NCBI RefSeq assembly: GCF_000315625.1
Contig: NW_005434669.1
Span: 270,931-321,978, forward strand
Source: Guillardia theta CCMP2712
Taxonomy: Eukaryota > Cryptophyceae > Pyrenomonadales > Geminigeraceae
Direction: 5' to 3'
Length of the DNA: 51,048 bases
Translations under genes and position numbers: made by a program
Notes under the pieces: generated by a model
The model's input: the letters and a program-made list of their open reading frames with translations, nothing else
The model's database searches: none
What the model was told of the DNA's origin: nothing
Part shown: piece after piece, positions 1 to 9,850 of the stretch
Position numbering within the stretch: position 1 is the first letter of the stretch
Layout: each line of letters starts with the position of its first letter

Positions 1-90
1 TCATTAATTGCTTCAAAAAAGAAAAAAGAATGAAATGTTTTAAAGAAGTAAGAAAAGTCTCGAGTGAGACGGGGGGGGGAACAGGACAAG

Positions 91-209
91 ACAGGAGAGG
101 AGAGGAGAGGAGAGGAGAGGAGAGGAGATGAGAGGAGAGGAGAGGAGAGGAGAGGAGAGGAGAGGAGAGGAGAGGAGAGGAGAGGAGAGGAGAGGAGAGG
201 AGAGGAGAG
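91..209. repeat. (GGAGA)n pentanucleotide microsatellite
   Basis: A nearly pure GGAGA/GAGAG purine tract, interrupted once by GATGA near 126-130. It lies upstream of the PUS1 start at 343. The long reading frame through it is simply the repeat translated and is not a gene. Positions 1-90 show nothing recognisable. Confidence 0.9.
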
Positions 210-342
210 AGAAAGGAGAGGGGTCAGTGTAGGGTTTTCACTGTGGGAAAGAAAGAGAGAGGAGGGGAGGAAAGGAGATGAACAAGATGTTTTTGAACGA
301 CGAGATCATTGCATGAGAAGACCATACTTGACAGCATTCCAG

Positions 343-1225
343 ATGAACTCGACTGAGTCAGCAGCGGAGAAGAGGAAAGCAGGTGAGATCTACTCTGCCA
401 TGCTGCCCCCCTACGTTTCGTGTTTCTGATGTGAAAATTGTTCAAAGATGAAGAAGAAGAGAGAGAGGAGCCGTCGAAGAAGCCTCGCCAGGAAGAAGAT
501 GGCGAGGAAGGTACATGTTGTTCCTCTTCGTCTTCTTCCGGCCCCTTTGACGCCCCATTGCTTGCAGACGACAATGCTGAGCAGGAGGGGAACGGTTCGA
601 GAGAGCGATGGGACAGCGTGTCCGGTGACTGTTCCCAGCAGGAAAGAAGTTCCAAAAGCGCATGGTGTGCGTACAGATGGCGTACCTTGGGACAAACTAC
701 TCCGGGTTGCAGAAGTAACAAACAGACTCCATCTTCCCTGCCTTCCTCCTGACTTGTCCTCGTGTAGGAATCCAGGGCAGTCAACGATAGAAGGAGAGCT
801 GGAAAGAGCTCTGCATGACTCCAAGTTCATCTCGGACCTCAACTTCGGGCATCAGAAGAAGGTGATAGGCTGTTGCAGATGTGAAGCCGCGGCACTTGCG
901 CTGATGTTGCTCGTGAGTGGTGACCCGATGGTCTTGTGATGTGATTGGGCAGCGATGAACTGTTGATACGCTAATGTTGGTTTGCCTTGCGGAGATTGCT
1001 TGTAGATCTCAATTGTAGTTTCACTTGCTCATACGATACTTCTTCTTGGTAACTCGTTGATGTGACTTGAGTTGAAGGTTCATTGGAACAGAGCAGCCAG
1101 GACTGACAAAGGGGTTCATGCTCTGGGAAATGTCGTTGGACTCAAGCTCCTCATCAATCCTGATGTTGATATGGTGGAAGAAGTCAATAAACACCTCCCG
1201 TCAGGTAGAAGTTGCTGCTGATGCT

Positions 1226-1259
<34 letters not shown>

Positions 1260-3727
1260 ATGGTGATGGTGATGGTGATGGTGATGGTGATGGTGATGGT
1301 GATGGTGATGAGATGGAGATGATGATAAAATCCGAAGGTTTGTGAGACCTACCTACGGTCGGTCTCGCCTTTCCTCGGTTTTATCTCTGTTCGTGCTCCA
1401 TTGTGTGGCAAACATGTGCGATCATGCGCACAAGTGCATCTTCGCCGTTGCAGCAATGAAGATGTAAGAGCGGATGGGACGCGGGCGTGTTAGGATGACA
1501 TGCTCGATCAAACGTCTGCCGACATGCTGCTGAACTTCGTGTTCATCTTTGAGCAGAGCAGCCGTTCTTGTGTAAATGTTCAGTGATGTTTGTTTTGTTG
1601 TCGTGGATGGAAGCTTTCTTTTCTTGATCATCGCAACTTGTTCATGTTGTGCCCACAAGTGCCAACATGAGAGCGAGATCAAGGAGATTTTTTGCACATG
1701 GGACGCGGGGATATCCGTCTTCTTGATATCTTCGATCAAACATTGGCAAATATGTTGCTCGTTCTGTTTGTCTTGACATTCCATGCCTTGACTTGTCCAC
1801 CTCACAGACATTCGAGTACTTGACATAAAGAGAGTGACGAAATCGTTTCATGCTCAACAACTTGCAAATGGAAGACAATACCATGTGAGAGAGCTGATGC
1901 CTGACTCCTACACCTGTGAACTTGTTGTAGTATCTCATTCCAACCTTCGTGTTCGAATCCTGCGAAGCGCCGGAGACATCTGAGTTGATACCAGAAGGTT
2001 TGTCATGTTGTTAATGATGCCTTTTGCTTCGATGACGTAAGGTAGTGATGATGATTGCGGTCGATGTTCCTGTCGTGATGTACGTTTAATGGTGTGCATG
2101 TAATGAAGTAAATTTGATGATTCACGAGTAGTAGTGGTTGAGACGTTGAATGCATTGGACAGGAAAGACTGAAAATAACAAGAACTTCTGGGAAGGCTGC
2201 TCCAGGTTGCTTCATCTTTCACTGAGCAAACTGTCAATTGATGCGGTTGTGATTGCTCAGTTATACACCAACAGAGGAGGAGATCGCCAAGGCAAAAGAT
2301 TTCAGAGTGACAGGTGCTTGTCCCTCATTTCCTCTCAGTGCTAGTCCAAACAACCTCTCAGCAGTGTTTCATGCTGTTCCCTTCTCAACTTGACATCTCA
2401 AACTCAATCTTCTTCCATGTTCACATGTTCTCCCCTCGCACTCGCGCTCGAACTTCAATGCTCTTTCTTCGTTGTCACCAATTTCATTCTAGATGATGTC
2501 GTCGAAAGGGTTTCAAAACTCCTTTCTCAGTACGTCGGTCTGCCATGTCGTCAGCACATCTGCCAGACCTCTGAATGGCTCAACAGGAACTCACTCGTTC
2601 CACAACTTCACCTCTGGAAAGAAGAAAGGAGACGCTGATGCGAAGCGATACATAGGTAGGTGTTGAGATCATAATTCATCCTTCCATGTCATCTCAGTAT
2701 GTTATGCCAAGTTGTGACATGTCGTTTCCTCTTGTTTTCTCCGGCGTGTTTGTACAGTCTCTTTCAAAGTTGGGGAACGTGTCATCTTTGACGGCTATGA
2801 GTACCTGGAGCTGAGAGTCGAAGGTCAAAGCTTCCTGCTCCATCAGGTGAGAATGGTCAGTTCCCTGTTCGGTCTGAAAGTTGCTCAGATAAGGAAGATG
2901 ATTGGACTTGTTGTATTCACAATCAGGTTGCAATGGCTCGGATGTTGTTGTTGCCGACGTTGCTGTTGCTTGTGCTTGCAGATGGTGATGTCATTTGTAA
3001 TAGTGTGACAGAGATGTTGTTATGGAGATGGGACGGACGTGCATATTTGATAACCTTTATATCTGTCGTGTGCAGGTATAAATGCGATAACAAAGAGAAA
3101 CTGAGCATCGTTTGGTCGGATAAGAAGGTCAGAATGCCGACGATCACGATAATCTAGACTTTAGGAGGAGGAGGAGGAGGAAGAGGAAGAGGAGGAGGAG
3201 GAGGAGGAGGAGGAGGAGGAGGAGGAGGAGGATCAGGAGAAGGAGGAGGATCAGGAGAAGGAGGAGGATCAGGAGGAGGATTAGGAGGGTCCCTCCTTGA
3301 CTTTGTTGTTCAGGTTCATATTCCGCTAGTTCCCGGTGTCGGTTTGTTCTTGAACAAAGTTCTCTACCGCACTTACAACAAGTCGAATTCTTGTCATCCT
3401 CGTCTCCACGTGTTGACAAGGTGGATAGGACGAATAAACATCTCCAACCCCTCGACTTTGAAGATGTGAAGGTAACAACTTTGGATGTGATGATGTCTTG
3501 TTGAGAAGCAAGACAGGACAAGATCGAAGACTTCAAGACGAAGATGGTGCATATTGTTGCAATGTTTCCTCACAGCTCACTGACGCAATGAAGATGCTGC
3601 CGGAGATCGTTGCCAGGGAAAGGGACGATCATTGTACATTAAAGTGGTTGAATGAAATTAAGGTGAGGAGATTCTGACGCGAACTTGTTTGATCTGTTCT
3701 CAGGTCTTCTACAACTCATGGTTGTGA
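343..3727 (+). CDS. PUS1: PUS1-like tRNA pseudouridine synthase (TruA family), 17 exons
   Basis: Isomerises uridine to pseudouridine in tRNA, probably in the nucleus or mitochondrion as for Pus1 relatives. I joined 17 exons: 343-382, 448-510, 639-714, 768-880, 1094-1204, 1808-1884, 1931-1997, 2275-2313, 2493-2537, 2587-2655, 2758-2846, 2889-2926, 3076-3127, 3314-3381, 3429-3471, 3576-3662, 3704-3727. They sum to 1101 nt (366 aa) in one frame. Family landmarks in order: acidic/Lys-rich N-terminus, MAYLGTNYSGLQ, STIEGELERAL, RTDKGVHAL with the catalytic Asp near residue 102, VTKSFHA, GTHSFHNFTSGKK, VEGQSFLLHQIRKMIGLVV, and MLPEIVARERDD near the end. The 881-1093 intron boundaries are the least certain. 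Introns range from 41 nt to about 600 nt and hold GAT and GGA microsatellites. It converges on eIF3d, with 167 nt between stop codons. Confidence 0.93.
1238..1311. repeat. GAT/GATGGT microsatellite inside a PUS1 intron
   Basis: Tandem GAT triplets followed by GATGGT hexamers. The tract lies in the large 1205-1807 intron, just after the exon that carries the catalytic RTDKGVHA motif. Confidence 0.9.
3162..3288. repeat. GGA triplet microsatellite inside a PUS1 intron
   Basis: A long GGA/AGG purine tract with GATCAGGAGAAGGAG variants. It lies in the 3128-3313 intron. The complementary strand reads as a long Leu/Ile run, which is a repeat artefact. Confidence 0.9.
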
Positions 3728-3894
3728 TCGTGTGACACTAGGCGAAGATGGTAGAATTTGAATGAAACAAACCAGACAACGAAACAAACAGCTCAAGTTA
3801 GAGGTTTTCACAGGGACAACAGACTGCTGCTTGCTTTCTCGAACTGTTTGTTTCAAACTTGAAAAGTCGATCAGCATCTCCACGTCTCTTCTCC

Positions 3895-6800
3895 TCACTC
3901 CATGTCCGAGTCGTCGTCGCTTCCCTGCACCGCATCGTTGTCGTCGTCTTCCACCTCGTAGTCGAAGGCGTCGGCAGGGACCTGAGATGAAGATCAGTCG
4001 AGGAAGAACGAGATGATGAAGCAGACATGCTCGTCAACAAGAGGGAAAGAAAGAAGCCAGAAGGAGCGAAAGAACATGGAAGAGGGACGAGGTGGTGGAA
4101 GAGGGAGCAGAAGAAGTAAGGGGAAGCCAGGGAGGAGGGAGGAAGAGGAGCGAACAGGAAGATGAGGGGACAGGGACGGGGGTCACCTTGTAGAGGTTGA
4201 CTGTGGGCCTGTTGGGGTCCTTGAGCATAAGGTACTTGCAGATGGGCGACTCGTCCACCGGCAGCTGCATCAGACGCTTCATCACCGTTGTCGCGATGCC
4301 CCAGATGTTCTCGATCTTGAGATCAATCTGTTCCACACGCCATCAGTTCCCCTGCTGTCTTCTTGCACCCCTCCTCTCTCCCTCTTCGTCTTCTTCCCCC
4401 TCTTTCCCTTCCTGTCTCCTCCCCCTCCATCCCCTCCTTTACGTCTGTCCTTCACCTGCTTTGCGAACTCCTCAGGCCTGTACAGCTGATTGTGGAGGAC
4501 AAAGTGGGTGGTGTTGTCCCTGAAGAGAGCACATCAGAACTATCCCTCGACTCCTGCAATCAGCTCACTTGCTGTGAGCACGCGAAACGTATCCGATCTT
4601 GATGTAGTCCACTCCGGCAAGCAAGGCCTGCATGCACAATGAGCTTTGCACTAACGGATTTGCAGTCCACCTGGCAGGTCCAGCGAGCAAGCTTGTTCCT
4701 GTTGTTCTTAAGCTCGTTCGCAAGCACAGCCTACAAGCATGACGTCATCGCTCCTCCTCTCCCCTTCTCTTCGCCTACCGCGCGTTGAGACTCGAGCTTC
4801 TGCCTCCAGTCGATTCCGCTGGTCTTGGGGTCAAACTCGTTCCTGTGGCATCATGAGCGCAGCCTCTACTTCCGCTGAATGATCTCACAAGGCCTTGACT
4901 GTCAGAAGAGCATTCGATCCGTCCTTCGTTTGCATGACAGCATCCACCTATCATCATCCAGTCAGAGCGTCGCACCATGACCATCGTCAGGGTCTCACCT
5001 CACATCGAACCACCAGGGTCATGTCGTCATCGAGCTCAAACTTGCGATATCTGAAGGCCTTGCCAGGAGGCAATTGAGGGTCTTGTCCTCGCTGTAAACC
5101 AGTCAGTTTGACCTCTACTTACTCCCTCTCCGCCTCCTCTCCCACCTGCGACCAGGACTCGCGCAATGTCGCATCTCCCTTACTCATTTGCGCCTAATCT
5201 CAGTCAGCACCACAGCACCACAGCAACGTTCGTCTCAAGTACAGGGCTCTCCGACTTGTCAAGGTTCTGCTGCGAGTAGCAGTAGTTGATGTAGCCTGCC
5301 TCCGTCGCCTGGGATGTGGAAGTCAGTGCGACAGAGCTGTTGGTCAGCAGGCGCACCAAGGCAGTCATGCTATTCATGTTCTGATCCTTGAGATCATCAT
5401 CGGGGGCATCCTTGAAGCCCTGTCAGTACCTCGTACTGCTGCATACTGGGAAAACAAACCTGGGCGGTCTCGTTGACTGTAGTGTCATAGACCGATGATC
5501 CCTGCAAGAACTTTCAGAACGAGCCGCGAATAGCTTTCTTAGTGGATGAGATCTGAACATTTTGTTTCCATGCCGTGATGTGAATTAAATACCTCGCGGA
5601 TATCCAAGAAGATTGAAGATCCTACCAATGGATCAGACTGGAAGTCAAATTATGGTTGCTTAGTACCTGCTCTTTGAACGACCATGTCCCAAGAGATCAC
5701 AGAGCGAGGGGCGGACATAAGAACAGCAAGAGCGATGTCGGTGGTAAAAATTTGAGCCTGACAATATCTTAGCTTCTGCATGCGTGCAGGCTTTGTCATG
5801 GCAATTGTGCACCTTGCCCTGGCTTGCAAGCTTCTTGATGACAGGGTCGTCGATGGAAGCGAGATGGAATGGCTTCGGCTCTTGCATCTTCTTGAGCTGG
5901 ATTGCTATTGGTTCGCGTAAGTCAAGAATCTGTCGCTCAATAGAACTGACCCGTTCGCACTGATGCCTTGTCGATGGCTTTGCTCATGTTATATAGCGTG
6001 CCAACGAATGCGAGCTCTTCGGCACGAGGGTCTTCGTCCGCCTTCACATGGACGTCAGCTCGACATGTCAGAGAAGAGCACGATACAGACCTTCAGCTTC
6101 TCCATCTGAGGGAGAGACATGGTGAAGTCCTCCTGCGAACAAGACGTTAAACTCTCGGCGCGCTGCACGTACCGACAGTTCTTACGTTGCCTTTCTCGCC
6201 ATCAAGTGCAGTCCACTCCGGCTTGACCTCAACAGAGGACACCCTGATTCTCTGGGGCTTATCCCTTCAGGAAAACGTCAGAACCTTTCCCGCTCCTGTC
6301 TCGCCACTCCACCTCCAAGAGTCGAAGCCACGATTCTGCATGCGAGCTCCCCTGTGTCGAAGTGAACCGAGGTCTTGAGCTCACCACAATGACACACACC
6401 TTGCTCCATAGCGACTGCGAGGGTCCTTCTGTGCAGGATGCTTCTGCTGCTGCGACTGACCATCCCTTCCTCGGTCAGACCATTGCGGTCCCTGGCCACG
6501 GAGCCCTCCACGCTGGTTGGTCATGCCAGGACGCCTGGAGCCTGCATAACAATCAGCAAGAGACGGACAGGAAACGATGTGTCATGACAACATACCTGGT
6601 CCCCACTTGGGTTTGGCTGTCGTCTTCGTGTCTACCAGGTGGAAGCCTTCATCGTCAACCTGCAGCAGCAGCAGCCATTCAATCCACACAAGTATATTGG
6701 CAGGCGATCCACGAGGATGGGATAGGATAATGATCGCACCTGCTCGATGACGAAAGGAGAGGCTTCTGTCTCCGCCCCTCCCTTGTTCCTAGTCCAGTGT

Positions 6801-6995
6801 TTCCCTGTCGCAATGCAGAGTGAGAAGATACGTAATCACTGCAAGATCACAGTTACTTTCGCGATCACGGGTGAAGATCCACTCGCAAGCTCTTCCAAGC
6901 CTGTCGTTCTTCGAGAACGGAGCATACGGAAGATACTTGAGCTTCTCTGGGCAAGAGTCGATTGTTGGACCCCAACCCGAGGCATTGTCGTTGAT
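3895..6995 (-). CDS. EIF3D: Eukaryotic translation initiation factor 3 subunit D (eIF3d), multi-exon
   Basis: eIF3 subunit that binds mRNA and, in animals, the cap. Exons read leftwards. The first recognised exon starts at 6995 (INDNASGWGP, YAPFSKNDRLGR), matching the conserved N-terminus. Then come FHLVDTKTTAKPKWGP near 6650-6590, a Gln/Arg/Gly-rich linker, RVSSVEVKPEW near 6250, AFVGTLYNMSKAIDKAS near 6010, DDPVIKKLASQGK near 5850, AGYINYCYSQQNLDK near 5280, AFRYRKFELDDDMTLVVRC near 5030, SGIDWRQKLESQR near 4800, NELKNNRNKLARWTC near 4700, QIDLKIENIWGIATTVMKR near 4320, KYLMLKDPNRPTVNLYK near 4210, and an acidic C-terminus ending GSDDDSDME at 3895. More than a dozen introns. The Met exon is not found: 6995 is preceded by a splice acceptor (CATGGCAG), so the true 5' end lies further right. 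Confidence 0.95.
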
Positions 6996-7764
6996 CTGCC
7001 ATGACAAGAAAGGAATTCAATGCCAAGAGACACAACGATGAATTCTTGTTGGGTGTGGCTAATCTAAAGACACACGTCCTGAACCCTTTCTATTCTTGAA
7101 TCAAAAAGTAAAAGGGCTACTTGAATGCATGGATGTATTAACATGTTCTCATACAGCATGTCTCATAGCAAAGCTGGTTGCATGTTCATTGCTGATTCAA
7201 CTCGCTCACTCGCCATTGTCGCCTCATCCCCTCCCACTTTACCTGCGGCAGAGCGAAAGACGCCATGCGACACGTGGCGATACCAGACAACCCGCTTAAT
7301 AACCAGCGTATAGTCTAAAATAACATAATTAAGTGCTATTTTTAGCCGATATAGCTAATTTCACAGGAAAGATCATCTTTCTTAAGTATGTCTTCTGTCT
7401 TTTTAAATAATCTATTTATGTCTCTGAGGTGAGGGCGAATATTGTACCTTTGATATATCACCCCTTCTTTTCACCTGAATTGTTCTCAATCCTTGTGGGT
7501 ACCCTACCCCTGCTGTGTTTTACCACCCCTAATTCCCCCCGGCCTCCGGGTTTGCCACCCTACCCTCAAGATGGGATAAGTACAGTACCCATCCTCAGAA
7601 ACTACCGAGTAACTAACTTTCAGTACCTACTTTACCACTGTACCTACCCCCCCTTTTGCTGATCAAACAAGCTAACCCCTACTTCTTAGTGCCAAGGTAC
7701 CCCTACCCCCCTCCTGGACGATTCATCCGGTGTAGTCTCAGTTCGCCTGGATTTTCGAGAAGCC
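6996..7764. promoter_or_regulatory. Head-to-head intergenic region of eIF3d and the decarboxylase
   Basis: Should contain the missing short first exon of eIF3d and both promoters. From about 7320 it becomes AT-rich. From about 7430 to 7720 it is dominated by ACCCCTACCCC-type C-tracts on the + strand, ending 45 nt before the decarboxylase ATG. No convincing TATA box or other gene is visible. Confidence 0.5.
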
Positions 7765-8949
7765 ATGGCAGACGTGTTGCCGCTCTCAGAGGTACCTCCT
7801 CTTCCCGCCATCGACTGCAAGCCCTTGCTCGACGACAAGAAGGTCAGAGAAAACTTCATCAACGTGCAAGCTAGCACAGACGAAGATGCCTGGAAGGATG
7901 CCGGTTGCTGCCTCTTAGGGTATCCCTGCAATATGCTTTACAACTACAGTGACATGCATGAAACCATGAAGTTTCACCTCAACAACGTGGGCGACCCTTA
8001 CAGAGGATCAAATTATCGCATTAATTCCATGGAGATTGAAAAGGATGTCCTTGATTTCTTCGCAAAGCACTGGCATGTCGAAGAGGAGTATTGGGGCTAC
8101 ATCACATCATCGGGGACCGAAGGTAACATGGAAGGGCTTTACATAGGCAGAGAACGTTTCCCCGAGGGAATTCTATACCTGTCCAAAGACAGCCATTACT
8201 CTATATTCAAGATTGCGAGGTTGTTTCGGATGAAATTCCAGGTTGTCAATTCTCGGGAGAATGGTGAAATGGATTACACAGAATTTGAGCAGCTGATCCA
8301 ACAAAACGCGGGTGTCCCTGCGATCATCAATGCGAACATTGGAACAACCATGAAGGGAGCTGTTGATGACATCGGGAAGATCGCAGAGATTCTCACCAAG
8401 TACAACACCGAATTCCATATCCATGCCGACGGCGCGCTGATGGGTTTTGTGCTGCCCTACATCTACAATAACCTTTCCTTCAAGAGGCACATCAACAGTA
8501 TAGCAATATCTGGTCATAAGTTTCTCGGAACTCCGTTTCCTTGTGGCGTATTCGTCACGGAGAAGAAATTCCGTTCCCTGATAGAAAACAGGATCGACTA
8601 TATTGATTCGGTCGATGATACCATTCTGGGGTCAAGGAATGGACATGCTCCCTTGTTCCTGAAGCACATCATCACGGTGAAGCAGAACAAAGGATTCAAG
8701 GAGGATGTCTTCCGGTGCTTGTATCTTGCTCAGTGGCTGGTGAATCGCATGCAGAGTCTGGGGATCGACGCATGGATGAATGATCTCTCTATCACAGTGA
8801 TCTTCCCCCGGCCAGCAGAGATTGTCGTCAAGAGGTGGCAGCTCGCGTCGAATGGCAATCTCTCCCATGTGGTTGTAATGCCGCATGTCACACAAGAGAT
8901 GCTGGAGGTGTTCTTGAAGGAGTATCTCGCAAACCCTTCTCCCTCCTAG
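7765..8949 (+). CDS. PLP-dependent group II amino-acid decarboxylase (serine/histidine decarboxylase-like), single exon
   Basis: A 394-aa fold-type I pyridoxal-phosphate enzyme, likely releasing CO2 from serine (to ethanolamine) or histidine (to histamine). Landmarks: GYPCNMLYNY, NNVGDPYRGSNYRINS, WGYITSSGTEGNMEG, DSHYSIFK with the PLP-stacking His near residue 144, NANIGTTMKGAVDD, HADGAL with Asp near 222, and ISGHKFLGTPFPCG with the Schiff-base Lys near 252. The C-terminal MPHVT strand is complete. The order and spacing fit plant serine decarboxylases and bacterial PLP histidine decarboxylases; the sequence alone does not settle the substrate. No signal or transit peptide, so it is probably cytosolic. 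The start is a true ATG. It has no intron among intron-rich neighbours, so transfer or retroposition is possible but unproven. Confidence 0.9.
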   Translation: MADVLPLSEVPPLPAIDCKPLLDDKKVRENFINVQASTDEDAWKDAGCCLLGYPCNMLYNYSDMHETMKFHLNNVGDPYRGSNYRINSMEIEKDVLDFFAKHWHVEEEYWGYITSSGTEGNMEGLYIGRERFPEGILYLSKDSHYSIFKIARLFRMKFQVVNSRENGEMDYTEFEQLIQQNAGVPAIINANIGTTMKGAVDDIGKIAEILTKYNTEFHIHADGALMGFVLPYIYNNLSFKRHINSIAISGHKFLGTPFPCGVFVTEKKFRSLIENRIDYIDSVDDTILGSRNGHAPLFLKHIITVKQNKGFKEDVFRCLYLAQWLVNRMQSLGIDAWMNDLSITVIFPRPAEIVVKRWQLASNGNLSHVVVMPHVTQEMLEVFLKEYLANPSPS

Positions 8950-9850
8950 CCGCCCACTTGCCAGTCGGATGCAGACAACCCGATGTAATTTCCCCACAAG
9001 ATCCTCTTTGAACCATGAACTGATGGAATGAAAGACTCGTGATATCTGGCTTGTTCGTATACCTACGTCTCTACGGGCTGAACCTCTCACTGAACTTACC
9101 GAATACACTGTCGGAGGCTCTGGATGGCAGAGCTGATCTAGCTCACTATCCTTCCAAGTTCTCGGAGTTCGGGCCAGTGCAAGAAGGTGCTGCCGTGCCG
9201 ACGTGTATCTGCAGTTCCTCCTGATAACTTGAACCAGTCCATTCCGGCACCGGGCGAGATCGTGTGGCTTCGCCGAGGCTGATGTCGGAGTCCGAACACT
9301 CGAAAGACTCCCGTTCTGTAGCCCGGGGGACGGGAGAATCCCGACTCGAAATTCCTCACTATGTGGCTTTATATGGCTTTATATACCCCCGTACCTGCAG
9401 GGTTGTTAATTAAAAACAGCTTGTGGATCAAGGAGGGTGGGGTGTCCTGAGAGTGACGACGTTCGAGCATCTTGAAACATGAAGGTAGGAGGATACCTCA
9501 AAAGACAAGGTGAGAATCATAGAGAAAATGATGGGTGAGGGTGATAAGGGGAATGTCAAAGTTGTGGCCTAAAAGTTGTTTTTGTGCACAAAGGGGGTGG
9601 GGTAGAACCGCCCGCTGCTAGATGAGAACACTGACATATATTGACTCCCCATGAGATAGTCTGAAAATAATTTAGTAATCAAATATTAGTATAGAAAAGC
9701 TTAGTCACAAACCCACAAATTATTCCTCCAGTTGACGGAAGGGGGAGGGGGAGGGGACATGGATTTGAGATTAAGAGCTGACTTAGAAAACCCGCAAGCT
9801 TGGGGTGTGTGGAGGAATCTCACGATTTGAGTGGGGACGTTGTCGGGGAG
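8950..9850. other. Intergenic region between the decarboxylase and the potassium transporter
   Basis: Only low-value reading frames. 9365-9390 has short TATATGGCTTTATATA-like AT words. 9430-9760 contains GGGGTGGGGTA-type G-tracts and AT-rich sequence. It presumably carries the decarboxylase 3' UTR and the transporter promoter. I see no RNA gene. Confidence 0.5.

Noticed and set aside
64-429. Arg/Glu-rich ORF at the left end
   Set aside because: It is a translated GGAGA microsatellite with no conserved features.
3382-3428. Apparent +2 frameshift in the PUS1 C-terminal region (YNK versus HLQPLDFEDVK)
   Set aside because: A 47-nt GT-AG intron (3382-3428) restores the frame, and the full 17-exon sum is a multiple of three, so it is not a pseudogene.
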